Shown here in pieces: positions 7,227-15,370 of a DNA stretch of 20,649 nt (the first letter of the stretch is position 1; the number at the start of each line of letters is the position of its first letter). Below the pieces are notes generated by a model that was not told where the DNA came from, ran no database searches, and saw nothing but the letters and a program-made list of their open reading frames with translations. Location: NCBI GenBank assembly GCA_030631415.1, contig DAOVLE010000073.1:1-20649 (forward strand). The letters run 5' to 3'. The stretch comes from JAAEQG01 sp023133475 (GTDB taxonomy: Bacteria; Planctomycetota; Phycisphaerae; UBA1845). A program made the translations under genes and the position numbers.

Positions 7227-8483
7227 ATGGCGCATCATCACCATCATCACCAATCCGATTCGCATCGTGATCCGCGGGAGGTGGACGCTTCGCTGGATGC
7301 GGCGAACCAGTCGCTGGCCGATGCGTTGCGGGCCAGCTTCAATGTGTTGAAATTCATCATGTTGGTGCTGGTCGTTCTGTTCCTGTTTAGCGGGGTGCAG
7401 TTCATCGACGACCGTGAAGAGGCGGTAGTGTTGCAGTTCGGGCGTATGTGGAGCGGGACCCGTAAACCAGGCCCTTCGCTGGCTTTGCCCTACCCTGTGC
7501 ACGAGACCCTGCGGGTGCCCGTGCGGCAGGACAACGTAATAGTGATCGAGGATCACTTCATCTTCCGCACGGATGCAGAGAAGGGTAAACCGCTGGGCAA
7601 CTTGAGGCGCTTCACGCTCGACCCGGTCAAGGACGGAGCCTTGATGACCAGCGACAACGGGCTGGTGCACGTGCAATGGCGTCTGGTATACCGGATCGAC
7701 AACCTGATCGATTTCGTGAGCACGGTGGCGGACGGGGGCACTGCCGATGCCGAGTCGCTGATCACCGCCATCCTGGACAACGCGGCGATTCATGCCGCCA
7801 CGAACTACACCGCCGAAGAGATCACACGGCACAAATCCAACGACCTGGCGGATGACGTCAGACGCCGGGTGAACAATCGGCTTGAGGAATTGGGCACCGG
7901 AATCAGAGTGGAGGCGTTGGATATTCCAGAGTCTTCGGTGCCGATCCCCACGTTGCGAGCGTTTGCGATGGTCAGCTCGGCTGAGAACCAGAAGCAAAAG
8001 ATGATTCGTGAGGCCCAACAGGAGCGAAGTGATATTCTCAATGCCTGTGCCGGGGAGGGGCACCCGCTCATTCTGGCGGCTTTGGACGCATGGGACCTGG
8101 CCAAAGCCTCCGGTGATGAGGCTGTGGTGGAGCAAAAACGGGTGGAACTGGACCGCTTGATCGAGACGGTTGCCGGTGGTGAAGCCCGTGCGGAGGTGTT
8201 GGATGCCGAGTCCTATTTCACCACCGCGGTCCAGGGCATCAAAGGCGACGAGGCAGAGTACAACAACTTTATGGATGAATACCTCCGTGCACCCGATCTG
8301 CTGTTCACGCGCCTTTGGGCTGAAACCAAACAGAAAATCTACCGCCGCGAAGGGGTGAAGAAATGGCACTTGCCCCCGGGTCAAAAGGAGGTCCGCATTA
8401 TCATCGGCGAGGACCCGCAACAACGCCTGATCGACGAGATGAAACAAATCGAGCGCAAGACCGGATGGGCTGGGCGTAAATAG
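7227..8483 (+). CDS. Third SPFH/Band-7 protein (HflK-like) with a native His6 N-terminus
   Basis: A 418-residue protein that begins MAHHHHHHQSD, a natural six-histidine run. One membrane helix follows (residues ~46-67), then FIDDREEAVVLQFGRM, the SPFH entry. The signature LMTSDNGLVHVQWRLVYRI closely matches the HflK core strand pair. A helical region with an AMVSSAENQKQKMIREAQQE stalk and an HflK-like C-terminal part ending in RKTGWAGRK complete it. AGAGAG at 7216-7221 lies 5-6 nt before ATG 7227. The length matches classical HflK, so this may be the true HflK counterpart of the upstream HflC-like protein, with the large first protein as an extra subunit. The ABC ATPase starts 16 nt after its stop, which suggests co-translation. 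The role of the His run is unknown; metal binding is a guess. Confidence 0.9.
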   Translation: MAHHHHHHQSDSHRDPREVDASLDAANQSLADALRASFNVLKFIMLVLVVLFLFSGVQFIDDREEAVVLQFGRMWSGTRKPGPSLALPYPVHETLRVPVRQDNVIVIEDHFIFRTDAEKGKPLGNLRRFTLDPVKDGALMTSDNGLVHVQWRLVYRIDNLIDFVSTVADGGTADAESLITAILDNAAIHAATNYTAEEITRHKSNDLADDVRRRVNNRLEELGTGIRVEALDIPESSVPIPTLRAFAMVSSAENQKQKMIREAQQERSDILNACAGEGHPLILAALDAWDLAKASGDEAVVEQKRVELDRLIETVAGGEARAEVLDAESYFTTAVQGIKGDEAEYNNFMDEYLRAPDLLFTRLWAETKQKIYRREGVKKWHLPPGQKEVRIIIGEDPQQRLIDEMKQIERKTGWAGRK

Positions 8484-8499
8484 CCCGCGAGTTAAACGT

Positions 8500-9696
8500 A
8501 TGGTCGCAGATAGTCTTCCAGTTCTACAGACGGTCGGATTGACCAAGGTGTTCCGGGATTTCTGGTGGCGGGCCCGCGTCGAAGCCGTCAAAGACCTGAA
8601 CCTGGAAATCCACCGCGGTGAGGTCTTTGGGCTGTTGGGGCCTAACGGGTCCGGCAAGAGCACCGCCATCAAGTTGATTCTGGGGCTTTTGTATCCCAAC
8701 AAAGGCCGTATTGCGGTGTTCGGCAAGCCGCCCACCGATGTGCAGACCAAGAAGCGGATCGGCTTTCTTCCCGAGGAAAGCTACCTTTATCAGTTCCTCA
8801 ACGCCCGCGAGACGCTGGATTACTACGGGCGGCTTTTTCAACAGCACGGTTCGGTCCGCCGCGAACGGATCGATCGTTTGTTGGAGATGGTGGGGCTGGA
8901 GCACGAAGCCAAACGCCGAATCGGCGAGTACTCCAAAGGCATGGCACGACGTATCGGGCTGGCTCAGGCGCTGATCAACGATCCGGAGTTTCTGATCCTG
9001 GATGAGCCGACCGCCGGTCTGGACCCCATCGGCACCCGTCAGATCAAGGACATGATCCGCGAGCTGGCGAAAATGGGCAAGACCATCCTGCTCTCCAGCC
9101 ATTTGCTGGCTGATGTGGAGGATGTGTGCGATCGGGTGACGATTTTGTACGGCGGCAGGCAGCGCAAGGAGGGTGGCATTGCCCAACTGCTCGCCCGTGA
9201 GAACCTCACTCAGATCACCACCGAGAAACTCTCGGAGGATACCGTCAAGCAGGTCCGCCAACTGATCCGGCGGCTGGAGGGTAAAGAGCTGCTCGACGTG
9301 ACCGCCCCTTCCGACAAGCTGGAGGACCTCTTTCTGCGGATCGTCAGAGAGGCTCAGGAGCGCAACGTGAGGACTTCCGGGGCTCGGGCAGCCGGGGAGT
9401 TGCCCGCGTTCCTGGGAACCACTAAAGAGCCGGAGACGACGGTGATCGAGTCATTGGTCGAAGCTGCTCTAACCCGCCAGGCAGCACCGGAACCGGTTGA
9501 AACCGCGCCGGCGGCTGACATACCACCCAAGCCATCGAAGGAAGTCATCGAGCAGTTGATGAGCAAGCCGGAGCAGCCCTCAACGAAACCGGAGTCGGTT
9601 GAGCCCCGGCGCGAGAAACCGCGTGATACCGCAGAGGTGGACCGTGAGGTGATCGACGGCTTGTTGAATAAACAAGAGGGTGATCTCGGTGAGTAG
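8500..9696 (+). CDS. ABC transporter ATPase with a repeat-bearing C-terminal tail
   Basis: A 398-residue ATPase of the ABC-2 exporter type. Visible motifs are Walker A GPNGSGKST (47-55), a signature region reading YSKGMARR (about 144-151), Walker B FLILDEPTAGLDP (about 165-177) and the H-loop histidine H201. The first ~240 residues form a standard nucleotide-binding domain. After about residue 300 comes a Pro/Glu/Ala-rich, probably disordered tail. It carries three similar short motifs, VIESLVEA, VIEQLMSK and VIDGLLNK, starting at about residues 315, 349 and 384. The gene begins 16 nt after the third SPFH gene and its end overlaps the permease start, so the products are very likely made together. 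It energises transport by the permease at 9689-11071 and possibly also the divergent permease at 2675-3643. Confidence 0.95.
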   Translation: MVADSLPVLQTVGLTKVFRDFWWRARVEAVKDLNLEIHRGEVFGLLGPNGSGKSTAIKLILGLLYPNKGRIAVFGKPPTDVQTKKRIGFLPEESYLYQFLNARETLDYYGRLFQQHGSVRRERIDRLLEMVGLEHEAKRRIGEYSKGMARRIGLAQALINDPEFLILDEPTAGLDPIGTRQIKDMIRELAKMGKTILLSSHLLADVEDVCDRVTILYGGRQRKEGGIAQLLARENLTQITTEKLSEDTVKQVRQLIRRLEGKELLDVTAPSDKLEDLFLRIVREAQERNVRTSGARAAGELPAFLGTTKEPETTVIESLVEAALTRQAAPEPVETAPAADIPPKPSKEVIEQLMSKPEQPSTKPESVEPRREKPRDTAEVDREVIDGLLNKQEGDLGE

Positions 9697-11071
9697 GGTT
9701 TGGGCTGTCGCCCGTCATACCGCCGCCGCCGGAGTCCGCATGAAGGTGGTGGTGTTTTTCATCGTCCTGCTCAGTTTGAGTGTGCTGGGGTTGCCGTTCG
9801 TGCTCAAGGGTGACGGGTCCCTGGCGGGGGCGCTCCAGTCATACCTGACCTACTCCCTGTTGCTTGTCAATATCCTGCTCAGTTTGCAGACGGTTTTCTT
9901 GTCGTGGACCTTGTCCGCGGAGTTGGCGGAGCGTCAGATTCTGGTGTTGATGTCCAAGCCGTTGGCCCGCTGGCAATACATCACCGGGAAATGGCTGGGG
10001 ATCGTGCTGCTCGATCTGGTGTTGATGTGCGGTGCGGGGCTGGGGGTCTATGGTATGAGCCGTTACATGGCGGCGCTGCCGGAGCGTATCGAGGGCGACC
10101 ACTTCCGAATCGCTTCGGAAGTCCTCACTGCCCGGCACGTGTCCCATGCGGACCCCCCGGACCTCACCAGAGACGCCAACCGCGAGTTCGAGCGGCGCAA
10201 GGAGCAGGGCTTTTACAGCAATCGCAGCCACCTCGACGTGGACAAGGAAAAAGCCCGCCTGCGGAAAGAGTTGGATACGATCTGGCGCGGCGTCCCTCCG
10301 TATGGTTACCGGATTTTCAAGTTCGAGAACCTGTTATGCGAGCGTGCGCCCGACAAGCACCTGCAACTGCGTTTCGACGCCACGATTTACAATCCGCCGC
10401 CCAATGATGTCGTGTCGTGCATCTGGAGTTTTGGCGACCGTCATGACGGCTCGGTGGAGTACCCTCCGATCATGCGCCGCTATGTGCGTGGGCGTGTTCA
10501 CACGATCAGCGTGCCCACCGACGCGGTGAGCCCGGACGGTGTATTGACCGTTCGGTTCGACAATCTCGACCCGTTCGGCGAAAACCAACGGCGCCGCACC
10601 ATTTTCCACTTTGAGCAGCACAAGACGCTGGAGGTTATGTTTGTGGTGGGGAGCTTTGGCGGGAACCTGGTGCGGGGGATGTCGCTCATGTTCTTCCGCC
10701 TGCTGTTTCTGGCTGCCGTGGCGGTGTTGGCCGGCAGTTTGTTTTCTTTCCCGATCGCCCTGATTTTGATCCTGTTCTTTTACGGGATGGTTGCGTTGGA
10801 GGATTTCTTCCTGGACGCTTTTGAATTCATGAATGAGCCGGGCGTGCTCGGCAAGTTTTTCGACGGCGTTGCATGGGTGGTCAAATGGTTTTACATGCTC
10901 GTCCCCGCCTGGCGGAAGTACGACGCATTGGAGTTGCTGGCCAACGGCCAAAACGTCACCCTGTTGTGGGTGTTAAGTGGGTTTGGGAAGCTGGCATTAG
11001 CCACCTTGGTGCTGGTCGGCGTGGCGTGTCTGCTGTTCGAGCGGCGTGAGGTTTCCGAGGTTTCGATCTAA
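9689..11071 (+). CDS. ABC-2 type permease with a large middle loop domain
   Basis: A 460-residue membrane protein. Hydrophobic helices lie at about residues 13-33, 50-75 and 95-120, and four more occupy the C-terminal third. Between them, residues ~125-320 form a hydrophilic region predicted as an extracytoplasmic domain, with strand-rich segments near HLQLRFDATIYNPPP and VLTVRFDNLDPFG. The SKPLARWQYITGKWLG segment and the terminal FERREV match the divergent permease. The frame is open from GTG 9680, but AAGAGGG (9674-9680) is placed correctly for GTG 9689, 8 nt downstream. With that start the gene overlaps the ATPase stop by 8 nt. It pairs with the upstream ATPase. The substrate is unknown; the loop domain suggests contact with a partner or cargo outside the membrane. 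Confidence 0.88.
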   Translation: MSRVWAVARHTAAAGVRMKVVVFFIVLLSLSVLGLPFVLKGDGSLAGALQSYLTYSLLLVNILLSLQTVFLSWTLSAELAERQILVLMSKPLARWQYITGKWLGIVLLDLVLMCGAGLGVYGMSRYMAALPERIEGDHFRIASEVLTARHVSHADPPDLTRDANREFERRKEQGFYSNRSHLDVDKEKARLRKELDTIWRGVPPYGYRIFKFENLLCERAPDKHLQLRFDATIYNPPPNDVVSCIWSFGDRHDGSVEYPPIMRRYVRGRVHTISVPTDAVSPDGVLTVRFDNLDPFGENQRRRTIFHFEQHKTLEVMFVVGSFGGNLVRGMSLMFFRLLFLAAVAVLAGSLFSFPIALILILFFYGMVALEDFFLDAFEFMNEPGVLGKFFDGVAWVVKWFYMLVPAWRKYDALELLANGQNVTLLWVLSGFGKLALATLVLVGVACLLFERREVSEVSI

Positions 11072-11091
11072 GAGGGTGACACCAACCAGAC

Positions 11092-11200
11092 GAGTCCAAA
11101 GTCCCTAGTCCAAGGTCCAAAGTCCAAAGTCAGAAATCAACGGGACCTTGGACTTTGGACCTTGGACTAGGGACTTATCAGTCGGCGCGGTGGGCCACCC
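11092..11200. repeat. Dispersed GTCCAAGGTCC core repeat between permease and helical-repeat gene
   Basis: The palindromic core (GTCCAAAGTCC-type units facing ACCTTGGACTTTGGACC-type units) is followed by TTATCAGTCGGCGCGGTGGG and a degenerate terminal module. It is in the same orientation as the copies at 1-97 and 15194-15361 but lacks the left 41-bp hairpin module. It lies wholly between genes, ending 17 nt before the Shine-Dalgarno of the next gene. Confidence 0.9.
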
Positions 11201-11231
11201 ATCCGTGCTGTCATACCAAGAGGATAGAGCA

Positions 11232-13229
11232 ATGTCACGAATGCTCGGTTACGCTATTCCCCAGCACATCCTGGACCGTGAAGCCGCCAAGCGCTCGGAC
11301 CGGATCATCCAGCTCGTCTGTATGACTCTTGCGGTTTTGTGTCTTGTGGGGGCGGCGTTGCTGGTCCCCTCGATCAACCGCTCGCGCAAGGAATACCAAC
11401 TGGTGATCAACCCCGAGACCATCGAGGGTCTGCCACCGGACATCCAACTGCTGACCAAGATGGGCACGTTGCGGGCTCTGGCGATCGACATAGCCGCCAT
11501 ACGTAGTGATCGGCTTAAGAACGAAGACAAGTTCTACGAGTTGATGCAGTTGTCGAGTTGGTTGTGCAAACTTGCCCCGCGGTATCCATCGGTCTGGTGG
11601 AACGCTGCCTGGAACCAGGCTTACAACATCTCGGTGACGCAGCACTCGCCCGAAGCCCGCTGGAAATGGGTGAGCAACGGCATTCGCCTGCTGCGCGACG
11701 AAGCCATCCGCTACAACCCCAAGGCGATAGGCCTCTACGAGAATCTGGCTTGGACCTTCTGGCACAAGGTCGGGGACTTCACCGACGACTTTCACTGGCA
11801 GTACAAGAATGAACTGGCGGTGGAGATGGAGCGGGTGCTGGGCTCGCCGATCATCGCGTTGAGCGAGGAGGAGACGGTCAACGCCTTTCGAGCACTGGTC
11901 GAAGCCCCACAAGACGAACAGGCTTTTGAGGCCTTTTTGCACGAGGACAAGCAGGTGGTCGCCTTCATCGAGAAGCTGCGAGCGGTGGGGCTGGCTGCCG
12001 ATGATACGCTGCTGAATTTCGTTGCCCGTTACATGCGCAATGACATCCAAATCGCCACGCTGCTGAAGATCGACGAGGAGGACCAGGCTCAGAAACAATT
12101 GCTCGAACGGGCCAAGCTGTTGGCTGACCCTGACAATACGGAGGTGCGGGATCGTCTTCTGGCTGCGTTGCGTGCTCACATTCTTCGCACACGCTACAAC
12201 ATGGACCCTGCCTACATGCTCGAGTTGATGGAAGAGTATGGGCCTATCGACTGGCGGTTGCCCTTCGGGCATAGCCTGTACTGGTCCAGCCTGGGCGACA
12301 AGGTCACCAAGGACATGCTCCGCCTGGATCGGGATGTCTCGATGCGCACCGTGCGTTTGATCTTCTTCTCGCTGAACAAGATGGTGCGGCAGGGTCGTCT
12401 GGTGCTGGAGCCGGACTTCGATCAGCCGAATGCGTCGTTTATCCAGCTTATGCCTGACGCTCGCTTCATCCGCCACACCCATGAGGCGATGCTCAAGTAC
12501 GGCAAGGAGCAACTTGACGACCCGAAATTTGCGGGCTTTAACGAGTATCCGATTTTACCGAACTATCGCGCCGGTCATGTGAATTTCCTGCGCTATGCCA
12601 TCCGGCAGCTCTGGTGGCTTGGCACGCCCCAGGCCCGCGCCGAAGCCCGCGAGTATTATGAGTGGCTTAGGGAGTACGATCGCGAGCCCAATGGGAAGCC
12701 CAAGATATATTACATGCAACCGCTGGAAGTGATGGTGATGGCGGACATCTACGAGGGGCTGACCAGCTTCAACAACGCTCAGCCGATCATCAATGGTTTT
12801 CTGAATCGGTCGCTGGATCAATTGGCTATTGGCGATCTTCAGATGGCTCAGGGTTATCTGAACATTGCCCGGCAGGGTTGGGATTATTACATGGCGGACA
12901 AGGCGGATGACACCGTCGAGCGGCGGCGGATTCCGCCATTGCCGGTGATGCGCCGCCGCATGGTGATGGACTACATGCAAAGGGCTAACGTCCCGCTGCT
13001 CAAGAAGGTGCGGTTGTGGCGGCACTTGGGCCTCGATACTCGCCGGCACTGTTACGGCACGCTTCTGCCCTATATGACCCAACTTTGTGCTCGGCACGAA
13101 CCACCGCTGGAGCTATCCGAGGTGTTCCGCGAACCCCCGGAGATGACGGAGTTCCGCAAGCAGGGGCAACAACAACCCGAGCCCACCGAACCGGAGCTCT
13201 CCCGCGGCGAAAAGACACCGAGTGATTGA
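11232..13229 (+). CDS. Membrane-anchored helical-repeat (TPR-like) protein of unknown function
   Basis: A 665-residue protein with one membrane helix (residues ~25-46) near the N-terminus and a long, mostly helical remainder. Residues ~80-180 resemble a tetratricopeptide-like solenoid: paired helices with W/Y/A-rich packing, for example WLCKLAPRYPSVWWNAAWN, ending in GLYENLAWTFWHKVGD. The C-terminal ~40 residues are polar and probably disordered. The frame is open from 11148, but codons before ATG 11232 come from the dispersed repeat. AAGAGG (11218-11223) is 8 nt before ATG 11232 and fixes the start. It is last in the SPFH-ABC cluster, which suggests an adaptor or assembly role for the transporter. 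I do not recognise a named family, and the TPR call is by eye. Confidence 0.75.
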   Translation: MSRMLGYAIPQHILDREAAKRSDRIIQLVCMTLAVLCLVGAALLVPSINRSRKEYQLVINPETIEGLPPDIQLLTKMGTLRALAIDIAAIRSDRLKNEDKFYELMQLSSWLCKLAPRYPSVWWNAAWNQAYNISVTQHSPEARWKWVSNGIRLLRDEAIRYNPKAIGLYENLAWTFWHKVGDFTDDFHWQYKNELAVEMERVLGSPIIALSEEETVNAFRALVEAPQDEQAFEAFLHEDKQVVAFIEKLRAVGLAADDTLLNFVARYMRNDIQIATLLKIDEEDQAQKQLLERAKLLADPDNTEVRDRLLAALRAHILRTRYNMDPAYMLELMEEYGPIDWRLPFGHSLYWSSLGDKVTKDMLRLDRDVSMRTVRLIFFSLNKMVRQGRLVLEPDFDQPNASFIQLMPDARFIRHTHEAMLKYGKEQLDDPKFAGFNEYPILPNYRAGHVNFLRYAIRQLWWLGTPQARAEAREYYEWLREYDREPNGKPKIYYMQPLEVMVMADIYEGLTSFNNAQPIINGFLNRSLDQLAIGDLQMAQGYLNIARQGWDYYMADKADDTVERRRIPPLPVMRRRMVMDYMQRANVPLLKKVRLWRHLGLDTRRHCYGTLLPYMTQLCARHEPPLELSEVFREPPEMTEFRKQGQQQPEPTEPELSRGEKTPSD

Positions 13230-13376
13230 CCTCGTAGGGCGGGTTCCACCCGCCATCTGCCGGGTGTGACCATTCTTTGTGGCATCAGGTTGACAGGCGC
13301 CATGACATCCAACCAATTGAAGTGTAGACCGAAAAAATCAGCCGCACCACAGAGCATGGCCACACCGCCGTCTGCC
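13230..13376. other. Convergent intergenic region with a short hairpin module
   Basis: This spacer lies between two converging genes. It holds the short palindrome GTAGGGCGGGTTCCACCCGC (13234-13253), a stem with a small loop, of the same family as 2531-2550 and 7179-7198. It has no T tract on either side. The rest shows no gene or clear signal. Confidence 0.6.
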
Positions 13377-13952
13377 CTACTCAAGCTCGAACCCCAACTC
13401 CGCCAGCTTTTGGCGAACCCGTTGCAGGGCGCGGGACTTGGCAACATAGACCTGGTTGGGGTTCATCTCCAGTTCGGCACACACCTGAGCCACCGAGCAC
13501 CCGTCAAACAAGAGCATGGAAAAGGCGCGATAGTTCTTCTCGGAAATCAGGCCCTTGACCTGCTCGACGCAGTGCTTGAGATGTTGATACCGCCACTGCT
13601 CCTCCCAGAGTTCGTCGGGTGAGGGGTGTGGGTCGGGCACCGCCAACACCTCACGCGACTGCGCGATTCTCTCGCGGCGGTCTCGCAGCAGGTTCGACAC
13701 CTTGTTGTTGACAATCCTCCGCAACCAGCTCTTGAACCGTCCCTTGCCGCGATCATACTCGAAGCCCGGCATCGACCGTGTAAGCACTTCCAGACACTGA
13801 TCGCGCACCTCTTCGGCATCGGCGGGCAGCAGGCCCCGAGCACAGGCGTAGCGATACAACAACGGCGCATAAAGGGCGTGGAACTCGCGCCAAGCCACCT
13901 CATCTCGGGGGTCTTTAATCCGCATCAACAGTGTGGCACGGGTTTCGGGCAT
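13377..13952 (-). CDS. ECF-family RNA polymerase sigma factor
   Basis: A 191-residue group 4 sigma factor. Region 2 spans about residues 8-85, including AWREFHALYAPLLYRYA and the -10-recognition part KGRFKSWLRRIVNNKV. Region 4 spans about 125-185, with a helix-turn-helix in CSVAQVCAELEMNPNQVYVA followed by KSRALQRVRQKL. It would direct RNA polymerase to a dedicated promoter set. ATG 13952 is chosen because the stop of the upstream gene (13958-13960) is only 5 nt before it, indicating translational coupling. A GTG at 13964 would overlap that gene. The order kinase, secreted protein, sigma factor suggests control by the kinase rather than by a separate anti-sigma gene, none of which is seen here. 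Confidence 0.93.
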   Translation of the reverse strand: MPETRATLLMRIKDPRDEVAWREFHALYAPLLYRYACARGLLPADAEEVRDQCLEVLTRSMPGFEYDRGKGRFKSWLRRIVNNKVSNLLRDRRERIAQSREVLAVPDPHPSPDELWEEQWRYQHLKHCVEQVKGLISEKNYRAFSMLLFDGCSVAQVCAELEMNPNQVYVAKSRALQRVRQKLAELGFELE

Positions 13953-13957
13953 AGTCA

Positions 13958-15148
13958 CTACCACTTGGTATCAAGCTTCACCAGAACCGGCGCCCCCAGC
14001 ACGTCCTCTGCCACCACGTAGCACAGATAATCGGAGCCGGGCGCGTGAAACTTCAACATCGCATGATCCCCTGCCGCACACGCGATCATCTCGGGAACCG
14101 AGACGTTGGCATTTCCGGTTCCCGGCTTTTGCACCTTCCACGCCGACAGGCACAGGTTCTCCGTAAGGGCTTCGATGTTCACTGGTTTGCCGGCGGCGGA
14201 AGAGGGCAACTCCCACACCACGTCGGGTGCGGGATAGCGAGGGCTGCCCTCCCAAGCACAGGCGGGGCTGAACTTGTCGTGTCGGCTCACCGTTGAGCCG
14301 GTCACCTTGCCCATCTTCATTACGGTGGCATCGGCAAGATAATCGCCACCGGTTTCGGCGGGGTTGGCTTTGCCCGTGGGCACATCCACGGATCCGTCCA
14401 GAATCACGTACACCATATCGCAAGAGCCGGCTCTGAGGAACGTGCCGCCCGGCGGGTTTTGATACTTCACATACCCACTGCCGGGAATGTTGCCGTTGAG
14501 GTCCGGGAGCACCTCCATGGTGAGGTTCATGGCTTCGAGGAAGCGTCTGGCGGTTTCGTGCCAGGCGCCCTTGCCGGTCTGGTCATGCGGGTGAGGCCAA
14601 CCATCCACGTCCAGGAAGGGGACATGCCGGATGGGTGGGCTTCCGCTTGCCCGGCTGTACCCGAAGACCTTGAGCAGGCGCAAGTTGAGTTCCTCCGGGG
14701 TGAGCGAATTCTCCGGCGTCCAGTTTCCACCGGCGAGCGACTTATAGGTTACCCCGGGCGTGGTGGTGACCTTCCACTTGGGCATCCCGCGACGGCGGAG
14801 GAACATGTGTTTGCCATCCAGGAAGGTCCACTGCGTGCGGTCCTGCTCGCGATAGACCATTATCGCCGACCCTTCCGCACCTCCTTCGACCAGAGTGTCG
14901 TCATCGTATATTGAGCTTCCCTGCGCATACCACAATCGCCCCCAGAAGAACCACACACGTTCCTGGTTGTTATTCATGGATCGCACAAAAGGCCCACCGC
15001 CGCTGGGGGCTCCCATGGCGGAAGTGGGGGGGATGGGCTCATCCCCGTTGGCTGCCGTCCCGTAGGCGCAACCCACAAAACCCATGCACAACCCGGCGAT
15101 CACGCATAACCAGGAACTCAGTCTCGGGAAACTTTGTTTGGTTTTCAT
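13958..15148 (-). CDS. Secreted protein of unknown function between kinase and sigma factor
   Basis: A 396-residue protein with an N-terminal export signal: KTKQSFPR, then a hydrophobic stretch at about residues 12-26 ending FVGCAYG. C27 sits in a weak lipobox-like context, so it may be a lipoprotein or a plainly secreted protein. The mature part is rich in G, P, W and D and shows no family that I recognise. No repeats, catalytic motifs or further membrane segments were seen. The frame is open up to 15352, but that extension is encoded by the dispersed repeat, so ATG 15148 is chosen. Its stop is 5 nt from the sigma factor start, so the two are almost certainly co-translated. A role as a regulator, target or signal-sensing partner of the sigma/kinase pair is inference only. 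Confidence 0.8.
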   Translation of the reverse strand: MKTKQSFPRLSSWLCVIAGLCMGFVGCAYGTAANGDEPIPPTSAMGAPSGGGPFVRSMNNNQERVWFFWGRLWYAQGSSIYDDDTLVEGGAEGSAIMVYREQDRTQWTFLDGKHMFLRRRGMPKWKVTTTPGVTYKSLAGGNWTPENSLTPEELNLRLLKVFGYSRASGSPPIRHVPFLDVDGWPHPHDQTGKGAWHETARRFLEAMNLTMEVLPDLNGNIPGSGYVKYQNPPGGTFLRAGSCDMVYVILDGSVDVPTGKANPAETGGDYLADATVMKMGKVTGSTVSRHDKFSPACAWEGSPRYPAPDVVWELPSSAAGKPVNIEALTENLCLSAWKVQKPGTGNANVSVPEMIACAAGDHAMLKFHAPGSDYLCYVVAEDVLGAPVLVKLDTKW

Positions 15149-15193
15149 GTCACATTCCAATCCAGAACGGCCCACTTCGAGCCTGTTAACAAT

Positions 15194-15361
15194 GTAGGGT
15201 GGGTGGAACCTCGCGGAGCGAGGTGGAACCCACCATTCAGGGACGAGTCCAAGGTCCAAAGTCCCGTTGGTTTCTGACTTTGGACTTTGGACTAGTGACC
15301 TTGGACTTATTAGCCGGTGCGGTGGGTTGCGCTTCGCTCCGCGAAGCTCCACCCACCCTAC
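15194..15361 (+). repeat. Complete 168-bp composite repeat, copy A
   Basis: It begins with a 41-bp hairpin module (15194-15234; GTAGGGTGGGTGGAACCTCG, then a mirrored half). It continues through the GTCCAAGGTCC palindromic core and ends with a second hairpin module in reverse, closing with CCACCCACCCTAC. The ends are thus terminal inverted repeats. It lies 10 bp after the kinase stop codon and 45 bp before the start of the secreted-protein gene. Copy B is at 17963-18130 in the opposite orientation. Confidence 0.93.
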
Positions 15362-15370
15362 ATCTTATTT

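Noticed and set aside
6597..8750. Very long - strand open frame opposite the HflC-like and third SPFH genes
   Set aside because: It is the shadow of high-G+C coding sequence: low-quality composition rich in R, H, Q and L, and it crosses the intergenic repeats.
11148..11231. Upstream start for the helical-repeat protein
   Set aside because: These codons are part of the dispersed repeat, and a good Shine-Dalgarno sits before ATG 11232.
15149..15352. N-terminal extension of the secreted protein
   Set aside because: It is encoded mostly by the 168-bp repeat, and the signal peptide starts at ATG 15148.
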